Shown here one piece after another: positions 46,731 to 58,368 of a DNA stretch of 64,000 nt (positions within the stretch are counted from its first letter, which is position 1; each line of letters starts with the position of its first letter). The notes beneath the pieces are model-generated. The model did not search any database, was not told the DNA's origin, and saw only the letters and a list, made by a program, of their open reading frames with translations. This DNA comes from Cryptomeria japonica. Taxonomy: Eukaryota; Streptophyta; Pinopsida; Cupressales; Cupressaceae. The stretch lies in the NCBI RefSeq assembly GCF_030272615.1, contig NC_081415.1:232693303-232757302 (forward strand). Reading direction: 5' to 3'. Position numbers and translations under genes: made by a program.

Positions 46731-49700
46731 ATATTGCAAGTAATACTTTACAAGATGCTTTAATCTTATGTTTGGATAATGTTAATGATTCTTGGGTAAT
46801 AGATTCTGGGGCTTCATTTCATGCTACACCCCATAGAAAATATTTTCTAGATTATGTTCAAGGTGATTTTGGACAGGTATATTTGGGTGATGATGAGCCC
46901 TGTCAAATTGTTGGAAAAGGAAAGATAAAGATCAAGTTGCAGAATGGAAATGACTGGTTTCTGCAGGAGGTAAGACATGTTCCTAATTTAAGAAGAAATA
47001 TAATTTCTGCAGGGTGACTAGGTAGTGAAGGTTGCATAGTTACCCTCTCAAACAGTATGTGGAAGTTCGCTAAAGGATCATTAGTAATAGCTAAAGGTAC
47101 GAAGGTAGGCACATTATATCTATGTACAGGTAACACTTACTCTACCCTAGTTGCTACAGATAAAGTTACTGCAGGGACAACAACAATAAATGTTGCAAGA
47201 ACAGATTCGATAATGTGGCACCATAGGCTTGGGCACATGAGTGAGAAAGGGATGAAAACCCTTCACTCCAAAAATCTATTGCCAGAACTAAAGAAGATTG
47301 ATTTAGAGTTATGTGAAAACCGTGTTTATGGTAAACATAAAAGAGTTAGATTTCTCCAGGTTGGGAAAGAGAAGAAGAGTGAGAAGTTAGAGCTTGTACA
47401 TTCAGATGTATGGGGACTGACTCAAGTATCATCTCTTGGTGGCTTTTATTATTATGTTATTTTTATTGATGACTCAACCAGAAAAAACATGGGTATATTT
47501 CCTAAAGCAAAAGTCAGATGTTTTTGAAACTTTTAAGAAATGGAAAGCTTTGGTTGAGAATGAGACAGGAAAAAAAGTTGAAGTGTCTCAGATCGGATAA
47601 TGGAGGTGAGTATTACAGCAAAGCATTTGAAGATTATTGCTCCTTAAATGGGATTCGAAAGTAGAAGACAGTTCCAGGAACTCCACAGGAAAATGGTGTG
47701 TCAGAGAAAATGAATAGGACTATCATGGAACGTGCGAGGAGCATGAGATTGCATGCTGGATTGCCCTTACATTTTTGGGCAGATGTTGTACATACTGTTA
47801 TCTATTTGATAAATAGAGGACCTTCAACCCCTTTGGATGGTGGTATTTCAGAGGAGGCATGGACTGGTAAAAAGGTAAATTATTATTTTCTAAAAACTTT
47901 TGGTTACGAAGATTTTGTCCATGTTGATAAAGAAAACAAAACCAAGCTTGATGCTAAATCTCAGAAATGTACCTTCATTGGATATGGGATAGATGAATAT
48001 GGCTGTCGGTTATGGGATTTTGAAAATAAGAAAATAATTAGAAGTAGAGATGTTATATTCAATGAGAAGGTTATGTATAAAGAATAGATGCAGGAAAAGA
48101 AGCATGAACAGGACAAACAAGAATATGTGGTGTTGGATGGGATTCCTGAAAATGAAATGCCATAGGTACCTAATGCTCAACAACAACAGATTGTCCCACA
48201 AACTCCTGTAAGTGTTAGACGTTCTACAAGGACAAGTAGACCCCCTGAAAGATTTTCTCCTTCTTTGTATTCTATTTTATTAACGGATTTTGGTGAACTA
48301 GAAGAATATGAAGAAGTAATGTAGGTAGATGCCAAACAACAGTGGGAGCTAGGCATGAAAGAGGAGATGGACTCCTTGATGAAAAATAAGACTTGGGACT
48401 TAGTCCCTTTACCTGCAGAAAAAAGAGTCTTGCCTAACAAATGGGTTTATCGGCTAAAGGAGGAGGAAGGAGGTCAGAAAAGATATAAGGCCAGACTTGT
48501 GGTAAAAGGTTTTGCATAGAAAAAGGGTAGAGATTATGATGACATATTTTCTCCAGTTGTAAAAATGACTTCAATTAGAACTGTACTTAGTCTTGTGGCT
48601 AGAGATGATTTACATCTTGAACAATTAGATGTGAAAACAACTTTTCTCCATGGAGATTTGGAGGAGGAAATTTACATGTTGCAACTACAGGGATATGAGG
48701 TCAAAGGTAAGGAGAACTTGGTGTGCAAGTTGAAGAAAAGTCTATATGGCCTAAAGCAAGCACCCCGAAAATGGTATTTAAAATTTGATAATTTCATGGC
48801 TGAACACGGTTATCATAGATGTCATTCTGATCATTGTGTATATTTTAAGAGATTGGATAATGGTAGTTATATTATCCTATTGCTTTATGTTGATGACATG
48901 CTTGTTGCTGGTTCTAACATGGAACACATAAATGATCTTAAACAGAAATTAGCCAGGTCATTTGCTATGAAGGATTTGGGTGCAGCTAAGCAAATTCTCG
49001 ATATGAGGATTACACGGGACAGGAAAAATAGAACTTTGAATTTGTCCCAAAGTGAGTATATAAAGAAGGTGTTGAAAAGATTTAACATGCAGGATGCAAA
49101 AGCAATTAGTACACCTTTGGCTAGTCATTTCAAATTGACTAAGGAGATGTGCCCAAAGGCACAATAAGAGGTTAATAAAATGTCTAACATCCCGTATTCA
49201 TTAGCTGTTGGCAGTCTGATGTATGCAATGGTATGCACACGGCCAGATATTGCACATGCAGTGGGAGTTGTGAGCAGGTTTATGAGTAATTCGGGTATGG
49301 AACATTGGAATGCTGTGAAATGGATTCTTCGGTATTTGAAAGGAACTACTACGAAGGTATTATGTTTCAAAGGATCTAATGTTGCTCTGAGTGGATTTGT
49401 TGACTCTGATCTGGCGGGTGATATTGATTCACGAAGGAGTACTACAGGGTATGTTTTTTACTATAGGGGGAACTGCAGTCAGTTGGATTTCTAGGCTGCA
49501 AAAGGTTGTTGCACTTTCAACCACTGAAGCTGAGTATGTTGCTGCTATAGAAGCCAGCAAGGAGATGATTTGGTTGCAATGTTTTCTGGAGGAATTGGGT
49601 CAAACATAAGAGGATAGCCCATCGTATACTGATAGCCAGAGTGCCATTCATCTTGCGAAGAACTCTACTTTTCATTCAAGGACAAAGCACATTCAGCTTA

Positions 49701-49850
49701 GGTACCACTTCATCTGGACTGTTTTGGAGGAGGATCAATTACGGCTTGAGAAGATTCACACAAGTGAGAATCCTGCCGATATGTTTACGAAGGCAGTTCC
49801 ACAGGAGAAGCTGATTTCTTCATCAGTTTCTGTTGGTCTTCTTGATTGAT
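46731..49850 (+). pseudogene. H pol (protease, integrase, RT, RNase H)
   Basis: Protease has WVIDSGASFHATPHRKYF (46793 on). A stop at 47015-47017 follows RRNIISAG. Integrase: WHHRLGHMSEKGMKTLHSKN and a Cys lost in ENRVYGKHKRV, then a frameshift near 47490 (IFIDDSTRK to FLKQKSDVF), LRSDNGGEYYSKAFEDYC and TPQENGVSEKMNRTIMERAR. RT: WVYRLKEEEGGQKRYKARLV, a TAG after VVKGFA, QLDVKTTFLHGDLEEEIYML, LYGLKQAPRKWYLKF and catalytic LLYVDDMLVAG (48880 on). RNase H from 49180 (SLMYAMVCTRPDIAHAVGVV) has a frameshift near 49450 and continues ALSTTEAEYVAAIEASKEMI, with the end NPADMFTKAVPQEKL at 49770-49815. Gene order protease-integrase-RT-RNase H is diagnostic of copia; Tork-like by impression only. Confidence 0.93.
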
Positions 49851-49927
49851 AATTGTGGAATTTATACCAGTCGAGTCCTAGTGTTTTATCCAGCGGATGT
49901 TGCATGTACAGTGGTGTCGTGTAGTAT

Positions 49928-49989
49928 CAGTCTCCAAGTGGGAGATTGTTCGGTGTGGAGCCTGATCAGTCTCCAAGTGGGAGATTGTT
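49928..49989 (+). repeat. Duplicated polypurine tract of H
   Basis: CAGTCTCCAAGTGGGAGATT occurs twice, at 49928 and 49967 (39-bp period). The second copy ends at the start of the 3' LTR; the first is followed by GTTCGGTG, a poor copy of the LTR start. Confidence 0.9.
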
Positions 49990-50386
49990 GAAATGTGGTG
50001 ACTGATCAACAAAGTATTGTACACTCAGCACGTATCCTTGCAGGGGTTCGGGGGTGGGAGCCCCCGAGAAATTTTTTTTTTGTCATTTTTTATTGATGAA
50101 AATTGACATTGTAATAAAACCCTAAAAAGGCTGACTTTGTTTGTTGCCCTAAAAACGCATGTTATAAGCGACTGGGATGCTTAAGGCATTGTAAGGTTGA
50201 TGTACTATTTTTGCTGGATAATAAGAAAGATTGGACGACTGTGTATGGTGGACGTAACCCATTCTGGGTGAACCACGTTAAATCTCTGTGTTATTTGTGT
50301 CCTGTTTTATTTCTTTATCTTTTGTATTTAAATCTGCATATAATTGTTAGTTCATATTTGCTTTGGATCTGCTTGAAACCCTAACA
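49986..50386 (+). repeat. 3' LTR of H (401 bp)
   Basis: TG..CA ends and high similarity to the 5' LTR, with one extra block of about 26 bp near 50045-50075. Confidence 0.95.
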
Positions 50387-53300
50387 CCTAGTTCACCTCT
50401 TAAATAGGTAAATGAAGCCTTTGGTAGAGGCTTGGTGAATATATATGCTAACTGTTCCTTACTGGAAACATGTTCCAGTACAACCTCCTTGTTCTGAACC
50501 TTTTCCCTCAAGAAATGATACTTGAGCTCAAAGTGCTTGGTTCTAGCATGCAAAACCGGATTCTTGGAAATGTCGATTGCACTTGTATTGTCACAAAATA
50601 TGCTTACCGGTTCAGATACAGGAACTTTGAAGCCATTCAATACATGCTTCATCCAAATAGTCTGGGTACAGTTCATAAAGGCTGCAACATACTCTGCTTC
50701 TGCTGTAGACTAAGAGATACAACTCTGCTTTTTACTCATCCACGAGACAAGTCTACCACCAAGAAAGAATGCACCACCAGTTGTGCTCTTCCGGTCATCT
50801 ACATTATTAGCCCAATCAGCATCTGTGAACACTTTCAGGTTGAAATCGTTATTGTATGGATACCATAACCCATAGTCAATAGTTCCCTTCAGATATCTAA
50901 GAATTCGCTTGACTGCTACCAAGTGGGATTCTCTGGGACTTTGCTAAAACCTAGAGGTAATACCCACTACATGTGCAATGTCCTGTCTGCTATGCACTAC
51001 ATAATGCAACTTACCAATAATTGATCGGTAATCCTTCTCATTTACCACTGCTAAATCATCTTCTTTTGATAGCTTACAACCGGTCACCATTGGTGTACCA
51101 ACTGATTTACTATCTTCCATGCCAAAGGTCTTCAACACCTCTTTGGCATAATTGGACTGAGTAATAAAGATTCCATCTTTCATTTGTTGAATCTGCAGTC
51201 CAATGAAGAACTTAATCTCCCCTATGAGTGACATTTCAAACTCCTTTTTCATCTCATCAACAAATTCATGTCTCATCTTGTCATCACCTCCAAAGATGAT
51301 GTCATCAACAAATACTTCACAGATTAGAATTTGATCTCCTTCTGATTTCAAGTAGATATTGCTATCTTCACTTGTTCTTTCAAATCCAATCTTCACAAGA
51401 TGGGAGTGCAATCGCTCATACCATGCTCTAGGTGCCTGCTTTAGTCCATACAAGGCTTTATGTAGCCTACACACCATGTCACTGTCTTCTGATAGGGCAA
51501 ACCCATCTGGTTTCTCTATATACACCTCCTCTTCACGTATTCCGTTTAGGAATGCAGACTTTACATCCATTTGGTATACCTTAAATCCTTTAAAAGTTGC
51601 ATATGCAAGAAGCATACAAACTCCTTCCAATCTGGCTACTAGGGCAAAGGTTTCTCCATAGTCTTCTCCTTCTTCTTGAGCATATCCTTTACACACTAGT
51701 CTGGCTTTGTTCCTTACCATTGTACCATCCTCATTCAGCTTGTTTTTGAAAACCCATTTGGTACCAATGACATTTTTATGCTCCGGTCTGGGTATCAAAG
51801 ACCATGTACCATTCTTCTCTATCTGGTTAAGTTCCTCCTCCATTGCCTTGATCCAGTCTTCATCTTTATGTGCCTCTTTGAATGATTTAAGCTCAAATTC
51901 AGAGATCATACAAGAATTTTCTTTGACCTTTCTTCTTGTAAGGATTCCTGCATCCTTATCTCCTATGATCTGCTTTGGATCATGATTCAGTTTGACATAT
52001 CGAGGAATGCTCTTGACTGATTCCTCCTGCTTTTCTTCTTCATCCTCATCTTCATCAGCATCATCATCTATCGGTGTGGGGACACTGTTATTGGTACTTG
52101 GCTGATTAGCAACCGGTTCCCAGAAGGTTACTACTGGTTCATTTCTTACTTGCTTACTGCCAGTTTCCTCAGGTTTTCCAGAGTTTTCATCAACTCTAAC
52201 ATTGATGCTTTCAACAATTCTCTGAGTCCTATTGTTGAAACATTTGAGAGCTTTGCTCTTGGTGGAATATCCTAGGAATATTCCTTCATCACATTTTGCA
52301 TCGAACTTGCTTTGATGTTCACTCCTCTTGATATAACATTTTCTACCAAACATTCTAAAGTAGCTTACCACTGGTGTCTTACCGGTCCAATACTCATAAG
52401 GAGTCTTATCCTTTCCTTTCTTGATGAGTACCCGGTTCATTGTGTATACTGCATTGTTCACTGCTTCTCTCCAAAAGGTGTGAGCAACTTTTAATTGGAT
52501 CAACATGGTTCCAGCTGCTTCAACCACAGTCTGATTGTTTTCTCTGCTAAGCCATTCTGCTGTGGAGTCCAGGGGGCAGACAGTTGCCTCTTGATGTCGT
52601 TCTCTTCACAATATTTGTTGAATTCACTTGAGGTGAACTCTCCTCCTTGATCAGTTCTAAGGCATTTGATTCTTCTACTGCTTTCCTTTTCTACCAGTGC
52701 TTTGAAAGCTTTGAATTTTCCAAAAGCTTCAGACTTATCTTTCAAGAATGTGACCTACATCATTCTTGAGCAATCATCAGTCAGAATCATGAAATACCTA
52801 TCTCCTTGTACACTCCTAGTTTTCATAGGACCACACAAATCAATATGCACAAGATCAAGTAAATTGTCTGTTGTGAAAGATTTACCTTTGAAAGTTGAGG
52901 AAGACATTTTCCCCAGTTGACACTCTCTGCACAAAGGATTTTCCGGTTTGCTCAGCACCGACAATCCTCTGACTGCCTTGGTCTTACTGGCCTTTGCAAT
53001 GTTATCAAAGTTTATATGGCAGAGTCTCCTATGCCATATCCAGCTATTATCAAATTTAGCCATAAGACATGTACTTACATTTGCATCTATCTGAAATAAG
53101 TTACCTTTGGTCTGCTTACCGGTGACCGTCAATTCACCATTCTTTCCTTTGATTTTGCACACTCCATTTTTGAATTCCAGAATAAGTTCACTATCATTTA
53201 GTTGGGCAACACTCAATAGATTGTGTCTGAGACCTTCCACCCAATACACATCGTCAGCACTACTCTTTCCATTCAGAGAGATTGACCCTCTTCCTTTAAC

Positions 53301-53619
53301 CATACATAGTGCATCATTACCAAAATGAACCACACCACCATCATATTCTTCCAAAGATAGAAACTTGCTCCGGTCACTAGTCATATGGTGAGAACAACCA
53401 CTATCAATAATCCACTCATTGGAATTATCAAAGCGGGAGACAAGAGCCTTCTTGTTTGACACATCTTCCTTTACTGCAACAAACACAATATCTTCATTCT
53501 CTTCATCTTCTGATTCCTCATCTGTGACACCTTCATCAACTGCAACAAAACAGTTTCTCCTGTTTCCTCCTTTGAATTTCTTGAACCTCTCTGGTTTGTC
53601 TTTGTTGTCACCATTAGGA
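50387..53619 (-). pseudogene. E pol (protease, integrase, RT, RNase H)
   Basis: Read right to left: protease EWIIDSGCSHHMTSDRSKFL (about 53420); GAG-pre-integrase WIWHRRLCHINFDNI and CRECQLGKMSS; integrase core LVHIDLCGPM, LRTDQGGEFTSSEFNKYC, TPQQNGLAEK. A TAG at 52752-52754 replaces a Trp (MMxVTFLKDKS) and a one-base deletion near 52525 shifts the frame. RT is long and open (50944-52527): TKWVFKNKLNEDGTMVRNKA, YQMDVKSAFLNGIREEEVYI, LYGLKQAPRAWYERL, catalytic FVDDIIFGGDD. RNase H has TAG stops at 50941-50943 and 50707-50709, then FCDNTSAIDISKNPVLHART. The final residues after YLRGELG are on the other side of H (VLPLQEVN, about 45484-45455). Two frames and four or more stops disable it. Confidence 0.93.
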
Positions 53620-54449
53620 CAGTTTATAACAATATGTCCTATCCGATTACAAGAAAAGCATTTCAAAGGGAGCTTACCTCTGTATTTACCGGTTCCTTTG
53701 GGAAGTTTCATGGCAAGAAGAGCTTCAAATTCCATCAGGATCTCCTCATCATCCATTTCTCTGCTCTGTCTTGGTTCACCACTGGTGCACGCTTCTTTTC
53801 CTTTTCTAGATGGTACAACAAAACCTTTAAAAGTTGATTCAGTCTTTTGAACACTACCATCAAAACTATTTAGCTCATAGGCTGTCAATTTTGCAATGAT
53901 GGATTATAGGGATACCTTAGTCTTGTCTATTGATATCAACTCCTGAATAATAGCAACCCTTATTGTATAGACCGGTAATAAGGATCTCAGAACTTTGCTT
54001 ACCACAGTGGAATCTTCCATTTTACCACTTGCACTCTTGATATCTCCAACAACAATTTTGATTCTTATTCCATACTGTTGAATGGTCTCACCTTCAACCA
54101 TCCACATGTCTTCAAACTTCCCTCTAAGGCTTTCTTCCTTAGCTTGTTTTACATGCTCATCCCCACCATAAATACTCTCAAGAGTGTCCCATACTTCTTT
54201 GGGATTATCTTTATCCTGGACATCAATAAACTCAATGTCAGATAAGCTGCTGATTAGGGCTTCCATGACTTGCCCATTCTCCTGTATTTCTCTCTTTTGA
54301 TCATCGGTGAGAGTACCGGTAGGAATAACAAAAGCATTCTCAACATAGCTCCAGTGTTGAGCACCCATGCTTCTGATGTAAATCTTCATTCTGTCCTTTC
54401 ATATTTTGAAATTGTCTCTGTTGAACTTTGGACCTTCCCTCTTCATCAT
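53620..54449 (-). pseudogene. E gag with zinc knuckle, two stops
   Basis: The likely start is the ATG at 54449 (MMKREGPKFNRDNFKI); a TGA at 54399-54401 stands where relatives have Trp, just before KDRMKIYIRSMGAQHW. The UBN2-type domain follows: NPKEVWDTLESIYGGDEHVK, then LRGKFEDMWMVEGETIQQYG. A second stop follows KTKVSL near 53902. Then come EILMEFEALLAMKLPKGTGK and the zinc knuckle CFSCNRIGHIVINC (53660 leftward), all four ligands intact. Confidence 0.9.
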
Positions 54450-54506
54450 TACAATAGGATCTTTCCCTCAAGCGGTTAAGCTTACAACACAGAGGACCTG
54501 GAGGAC

Positions 54507-54518
54507 GCTCTGATACCA
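54507..54518 (-). other. Primer-binding site of E
   Basis: Plus strand GCTCTGATACCA, i.e. minus strand TGGTATCAGAGC, two bases inside the 5' LTR. Confidence 0.95.
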
Positions 54519-54520
54519 AT

Positions 54521-56097
54521 TGATAACTCAATGATGAACAATAAGTACCAAACCATACTGAGAGGGGGGGGGGTGAATCAGTATAGGCACAAAAACCTTT
54601 CCCAATCTAGTTTGACTGCAAACACTGCAAATGTCTGACAGACAGTAACACCGGTCTGAAACAGAGTGCAACCGGTAAAGCTAAGAATGACTGTGACAAG
54701 CATTAACCGGTTAATCACTTAGCTTTCCACTCAACTTACTACTACACTTCCATTTCACCTTTATGCATGAATAGGTAATCTATTATCAGAAATAAATTAA
54801 CAGCTAGCTTAGCATGATTTACCTTCAGACACAAATCACTTAAATCATCACATGAAAAATACTACACATGACACACATATTTTTCATGTGGAAACCCAAT
54901 TGGGAAAAGCCACGGTGGGGATGAATACCCACAAGCTACTTTTGAACTCTTTAGAAGTCTGCTCTGTTAGGAGCCTAGTTCGGTTAAAGACTGTTACAAT
55001 AGGTTCTGCTAGGAACTGATCCTATCAGAGATCACCCTGTTAAGGGATGGCTAAATACTCGGTTAAGGGTTAAACCCTGTTAGAGGTTACATTGTTAGAG
55101 GATTTCAAGAACTCAATGAGTTTGAGTCACCCTGTTAAAGGATTTACAACAAGCTGATTAAAGCTACCCGATTAAGGGATTTTTCAACTGTTGAAGTGGT
55201 TAAAGATCAACAAGTATTACAATGATCTGATAATAGCACTCAATGCCTAATGCAGATCTGCTTAAGTACCTTCCTTCTGCACACACACTATGCAGGAATC
55301 AATCCTCTTATCTCATTTGGTCTGGCAAGAATCACGTATCTCTGCACTTAGATACACACACACCATTTGCCAGCAACCTCAGCATGAAACACAACATCGA
55401 CCTTATAGGAAACAGATAGGTCGGTAGCATAAACCCTAAACCCTAAACATTTGAGTTCAATAATTTAGGCGGTTCAATCCTGGCCATTGAACACTTTGCA
55501 TTTGAATGCAACGGTCTTGAACATATCTCGAGACATTCTCCATCGCTCGTTCTCCACCGTTTCGTGGAAGCTATAACCCATCACGCGTTCTCCACCATTT
55601 ACAGGGACTTTGCACATTCCCGAGGTAGATAGGATCAATCTCCTTCATGTAAGATCCTTTACGCGCACAAGACTAACATGGCACCATGATCTGATTTTCA
55701 TTTCAACTCTAACTCATCACACGATGTCATCGGTTGAATCACACAGGCTTGGAACACTTCAACCGGAAACCCCTAAGCTAAGACTACCAACCGGTAGTCA
55801 TACCATGTTAAGTCTTCATAGAGAAATTCCATATGCCGGTTCACATTTCATCATATCGGTTCTCTTGGACAAACATACCACTTCACCTATTGCTCAATAT
55901 ACCGGTTTATACCACTATACCAGTTCACTTTGCCAACTGTTTAGCTTCAATATTCATGTTCAGTTTTTTGCACATATACTGGTTCACCACATTGTATTGG
56001 TTCTCATTTCAGCATATTGCCGGTTCACTCTCCAACATATTGACATCAATGACAACATAATATCATCATGTCAACAGACTCTGCACAAATGCCAACA
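54521..56097 (-). repeat. 5' LTR of E (1577 bp)
   Basis: Same length as the other LTR. It carries about ten ACCGGTTCAC-like motifs between 55730 and 56030 (TGCCGGTTCAC, TACCAGTTCAC, TACTGGTTCACC and others), which in element orientation lie in the 5' half of the LTR, the U3 region, where enhancers are expected. Confidence 0.95.
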
Positions 56098-56102
56098 GGA
56101 AC

Positions 56103-57172
56103 ATGTATTGCTGCTAAATGGATTACTAGAGTTGCCAGTGGAAATGAACCTTGGAAAATCTTAGTGTGACACTAAATTATGGAGGCTTTAGTCAAGAAAA
56201 AATGGCAAGATGTCAATTGGTTAGATAAATTACTTTTGTCTCCCTTCTTTAAAATCAGGGTCTCATTTCCTTTATAGTCAATATGGCAAGCCTGACAAAC
56301 GACAAGCTTGACAAAAGGTTTATAAGTTTCTGATTTGGAATGACTCTTCTTTGCAACATGGTTTTAGTTTTGCTTTAGCTTCAGAATGGTGGAATAAACT
56401 CATCATATACCATAATCAACCACTCGCTATTAGTTTTCCAAAACATATTTTTTATTTATACAAAAAAGGGTTTCAACAATCTAAAGATATATGAGATTTT
56501 AAAGCTTTTAGTTGGGCCTCATGGGACGCTATCAAAGCAAATTATGGGTTGAACAATAAGTATAAACATTTTGTGTTTTCTGCCCATTCTCTAGTCCCTC
56601 TTGAACTGTCTATGAAGCTATGCACTCCAAGGGAATGCCATTTTTTAAGGATTGCGATGGTTGCCTTTTAGCCATTTCAATCGCATTCCCTCGAAGAGGT
56701 TGTACTCTCATATTCTTCCTAATTGGTCCCCCCACTCCTCAACTAAATTGTAAATGGAAATGTAATTTTAATTCCAAGTTCTGGAATAAGTTATGCTCAA
56801 TTTGGAAATCTGCAAATAATTTTAACACTCAAGTGTTGGCTCGAAAAGTAATACATTACAAACTACCTATTGGAGATAGGTTGAAATGTATTATGGTTCA
56901 ACAAGCTAACTACCCATTTTGCCAGGGTGCTGAAAGCATGAAACATATAGTTTGAGACTTCTTATATGCTAAAAAATAGTGGTTTTCTATGCTCAATAAT
57001 TTTTTTGCAATATTTAATTATTCTTTGAATAAAAAAGAAGTCATTTTGGGTTTTGGAATGCATAATAACTTGGTCACAGATTTTATTAGACAAATAATTA
57101 TAAGCATATTTGACATAATAGATGTAATGTCGTGTTTTTTGACAATTATCACCATGAAATTGACATTCTAAG
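56103..57172 (+). pseudogene. LINE L, right part (zf-RVT region)
   Basis: Text continues directly from the left part: GTCIAAKWITRVASGNEPWK, then EALVKKKWQDVNWLDKLLLS. Frames are broken in 56280-56700. 56620-56955 gives CKWKCNFNSKFWNKLCSIWK, FNTQVLARKVIHYKLPIGDR and FCQGAESMKHIV, the zinc-binding region typical of plant LINE ORF2, and WFSMLNNFFAIFNYSLNKKE follows. No poly(A) tail or target duplication was found; the right end is unclear. It lies 0.5 kb upstream of EMC3, same strand. Confidence 0.8.
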
Positions 57173-57600
57173 GCTTTACTCTAACATACTCCTTTGGATG
57201 GAAATTTGTTTTTAGTCCTATAAATTTTACAAAAAGAATACCAAATCAAGTAACATGTTTTGCAATTTCAGCATGAACAAATGTCTACTCAATACAAATT
57301 TGCTATACAATGTATGCAAATTCCTATCCATGTATATTCTCTTTGTTATCAACAAAACTATTGTACTCATGTAAATAAATATGTAATTAACTTTTGATAA
57401 ATATTTTATTCATTATTATTTTTATATTTTTTTATGACAACCTACTAGTTGCCTTATGATCTCGAGGTAGTCCATTACAAATTTAAACTAACCGGAGTTA
57501 CATTGTTAATTGTATTCATTGAACCTTCGCTATATGTTTAATTTCGTCTTCTTAATTTATTTAAAAATAAAAATAATAAAAATCCACCAGATCGTAAAGG
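57173..57600. other. EMC3 upstream region
   Basis: AT-rich, no coding text. It separates LINE L from the EMC3 start and probably contains its proximal promoter. Confidence 0.4.
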
Positions 57601-57608
57601 CCAAATCC

Positions 57609-57616
57609 TTATAAAG
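57609..57616 (+). promoter_or_regulatory. Possible TATA box of EMC3
   Basis: TTATAAAG about 70 bp before the ATG. If used, the 5' leader would be about 40-45 nt. Position only; not proven. Confidence 0.4.
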
Positions 57617-57685
57617 AAAAACTTTCAGCATACAATCGGGAGATCTTCCCACAAAGGCGATCAACGCAGGGCCAAGTGCGAAGCC

Positions 57686-58368
57686 ATGGCAGAGGATTTG
57701 GTGTTGGATACAGCGATCAGAAATTGGGTGTTGGTGCCTCTGTCTGTGGTTATGGTTTTGATCGGCATCCTACGTTACTTCGTATCAAGACTTATGAAAT
57801 CTTCCCAGCTTCCCGATGTCAAAGTCGTTAAAGAAGGGTAAGCCCTTAAATTCCATATTTTCTCCCAAAATCTCAGCGCTTATGAAATAAAAATATTCAT
57901 TTCTTTCTTGTGTTTGGTATACAGACAGTTAATTTTAAGAGTCAGGAGTTTGAGGGCCGCGGCGCCTTTGATCCCCGGCAGGTCCTTTCGCGCACGCAGG
58001 ACATACTACAGTAACGAGGTGTGCCGCTATATGTGAAACCCTATAATTCCAAAATCTATAGCAAAGGTTTTGTGACATCAAATGATAATTGGGTATTGGT
58101 TGTTTTTATTTGCAGGAAAATGGACTTTTACATGTCCCAAAAGGTCAGGGGCAAAATATGCAAGCACAGATGATTTCTGATCCAAACTTTGCGATGGATA
58201 TGATGAAAAAAAACCTGTCAATGATAATACCTCAGGTAGTTATTAATGCATTTATATCTGACAAGGTGAATTTGGTTTGCATGCAATCTGACCTAAATTT
58301 ACTTTGTTTACTTGTGTAGACATTGACCTTTGCTTGGGTTAACTTCTTTTTCTCTGGCTTCGTAGCAG
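57686..58368 (+). CDS. EMC3: ER membrane protein complex subunit 3, first four coding exons (partial)
   Basis: EMC3 is a core, Oxa1/YidC-related subunit of the ER membrane protein complex, which inserts tail-anchored and multi-pass proteins into the ER membrane. Exon 1 57686-57837 begins MAEDLVLDTAIRNWVLVPLS, includes a membrane segment (about residues 13-33, to LRYFV) and ends KVVKEG. Exon 2 57925-58018 gives LRVRSLRAAAPLIPGRSFRA and YYSNE. Exon 3 58116-58235 gives ENGLLHVPKGQGQNMQAQMI, then FAMDMMKKNLSMIIPQ. Exon 4 58320-58368 gives TLTFAWVNFFFSGFVA, the start of a second membrane segment. Introns are 87, 97 and 84 bp with GT..AG ends, and phases agree. About 138 of an expected roughly 245 residues are here; the donor at 58369 opens an intron with no later exon seen. 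No damage in the visible exons. The start is certain from homology and context (AGCCATGGC). Confidence 0.96.

Larger units (their letters stand above)
45485..50386 (+). mobile_element. Copia element H, full length, nested in E
   Basis: LTRs at 45485-45859 (375 bp) and 49986-50386 (401 bp), each starting TGTTGAAATGTGG and ending AACCCTA(G/A)CA. Target duplications CCTAG lie at 45480-45484 and 50387-50391. Removing H rejoins the RNase H tail of E. The LTR size difference is an indel near a GGGG/T run (TTCGGGGGTGGGAGCCCCCG only in the right LTR). Gag and pol are plus strand and contain several stops and two frameshifts. Confidence 0.96.
43626..56097 (-). mobile_element. Copia element E, full length, minus strand, carrying element H
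   Basis: Both ends show TG..CA and perfect target duplications GGAAC (43621-43625 and 56098-56102). LTRs of 1577 bp each lie at 43626-45202 and 54521-56097. Primer-binding site, gag, pol and polypurine tract are all in the expected minus-strand order. H (45485-50386) interrupts the last part of pol; without it E is about 7.57 kb. E sits inside LINE L. Gag and pol have a handful of lesions, so this is a recently active but now disabled copy. Lineage within copia is not assigned. Confidence 0.96.
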
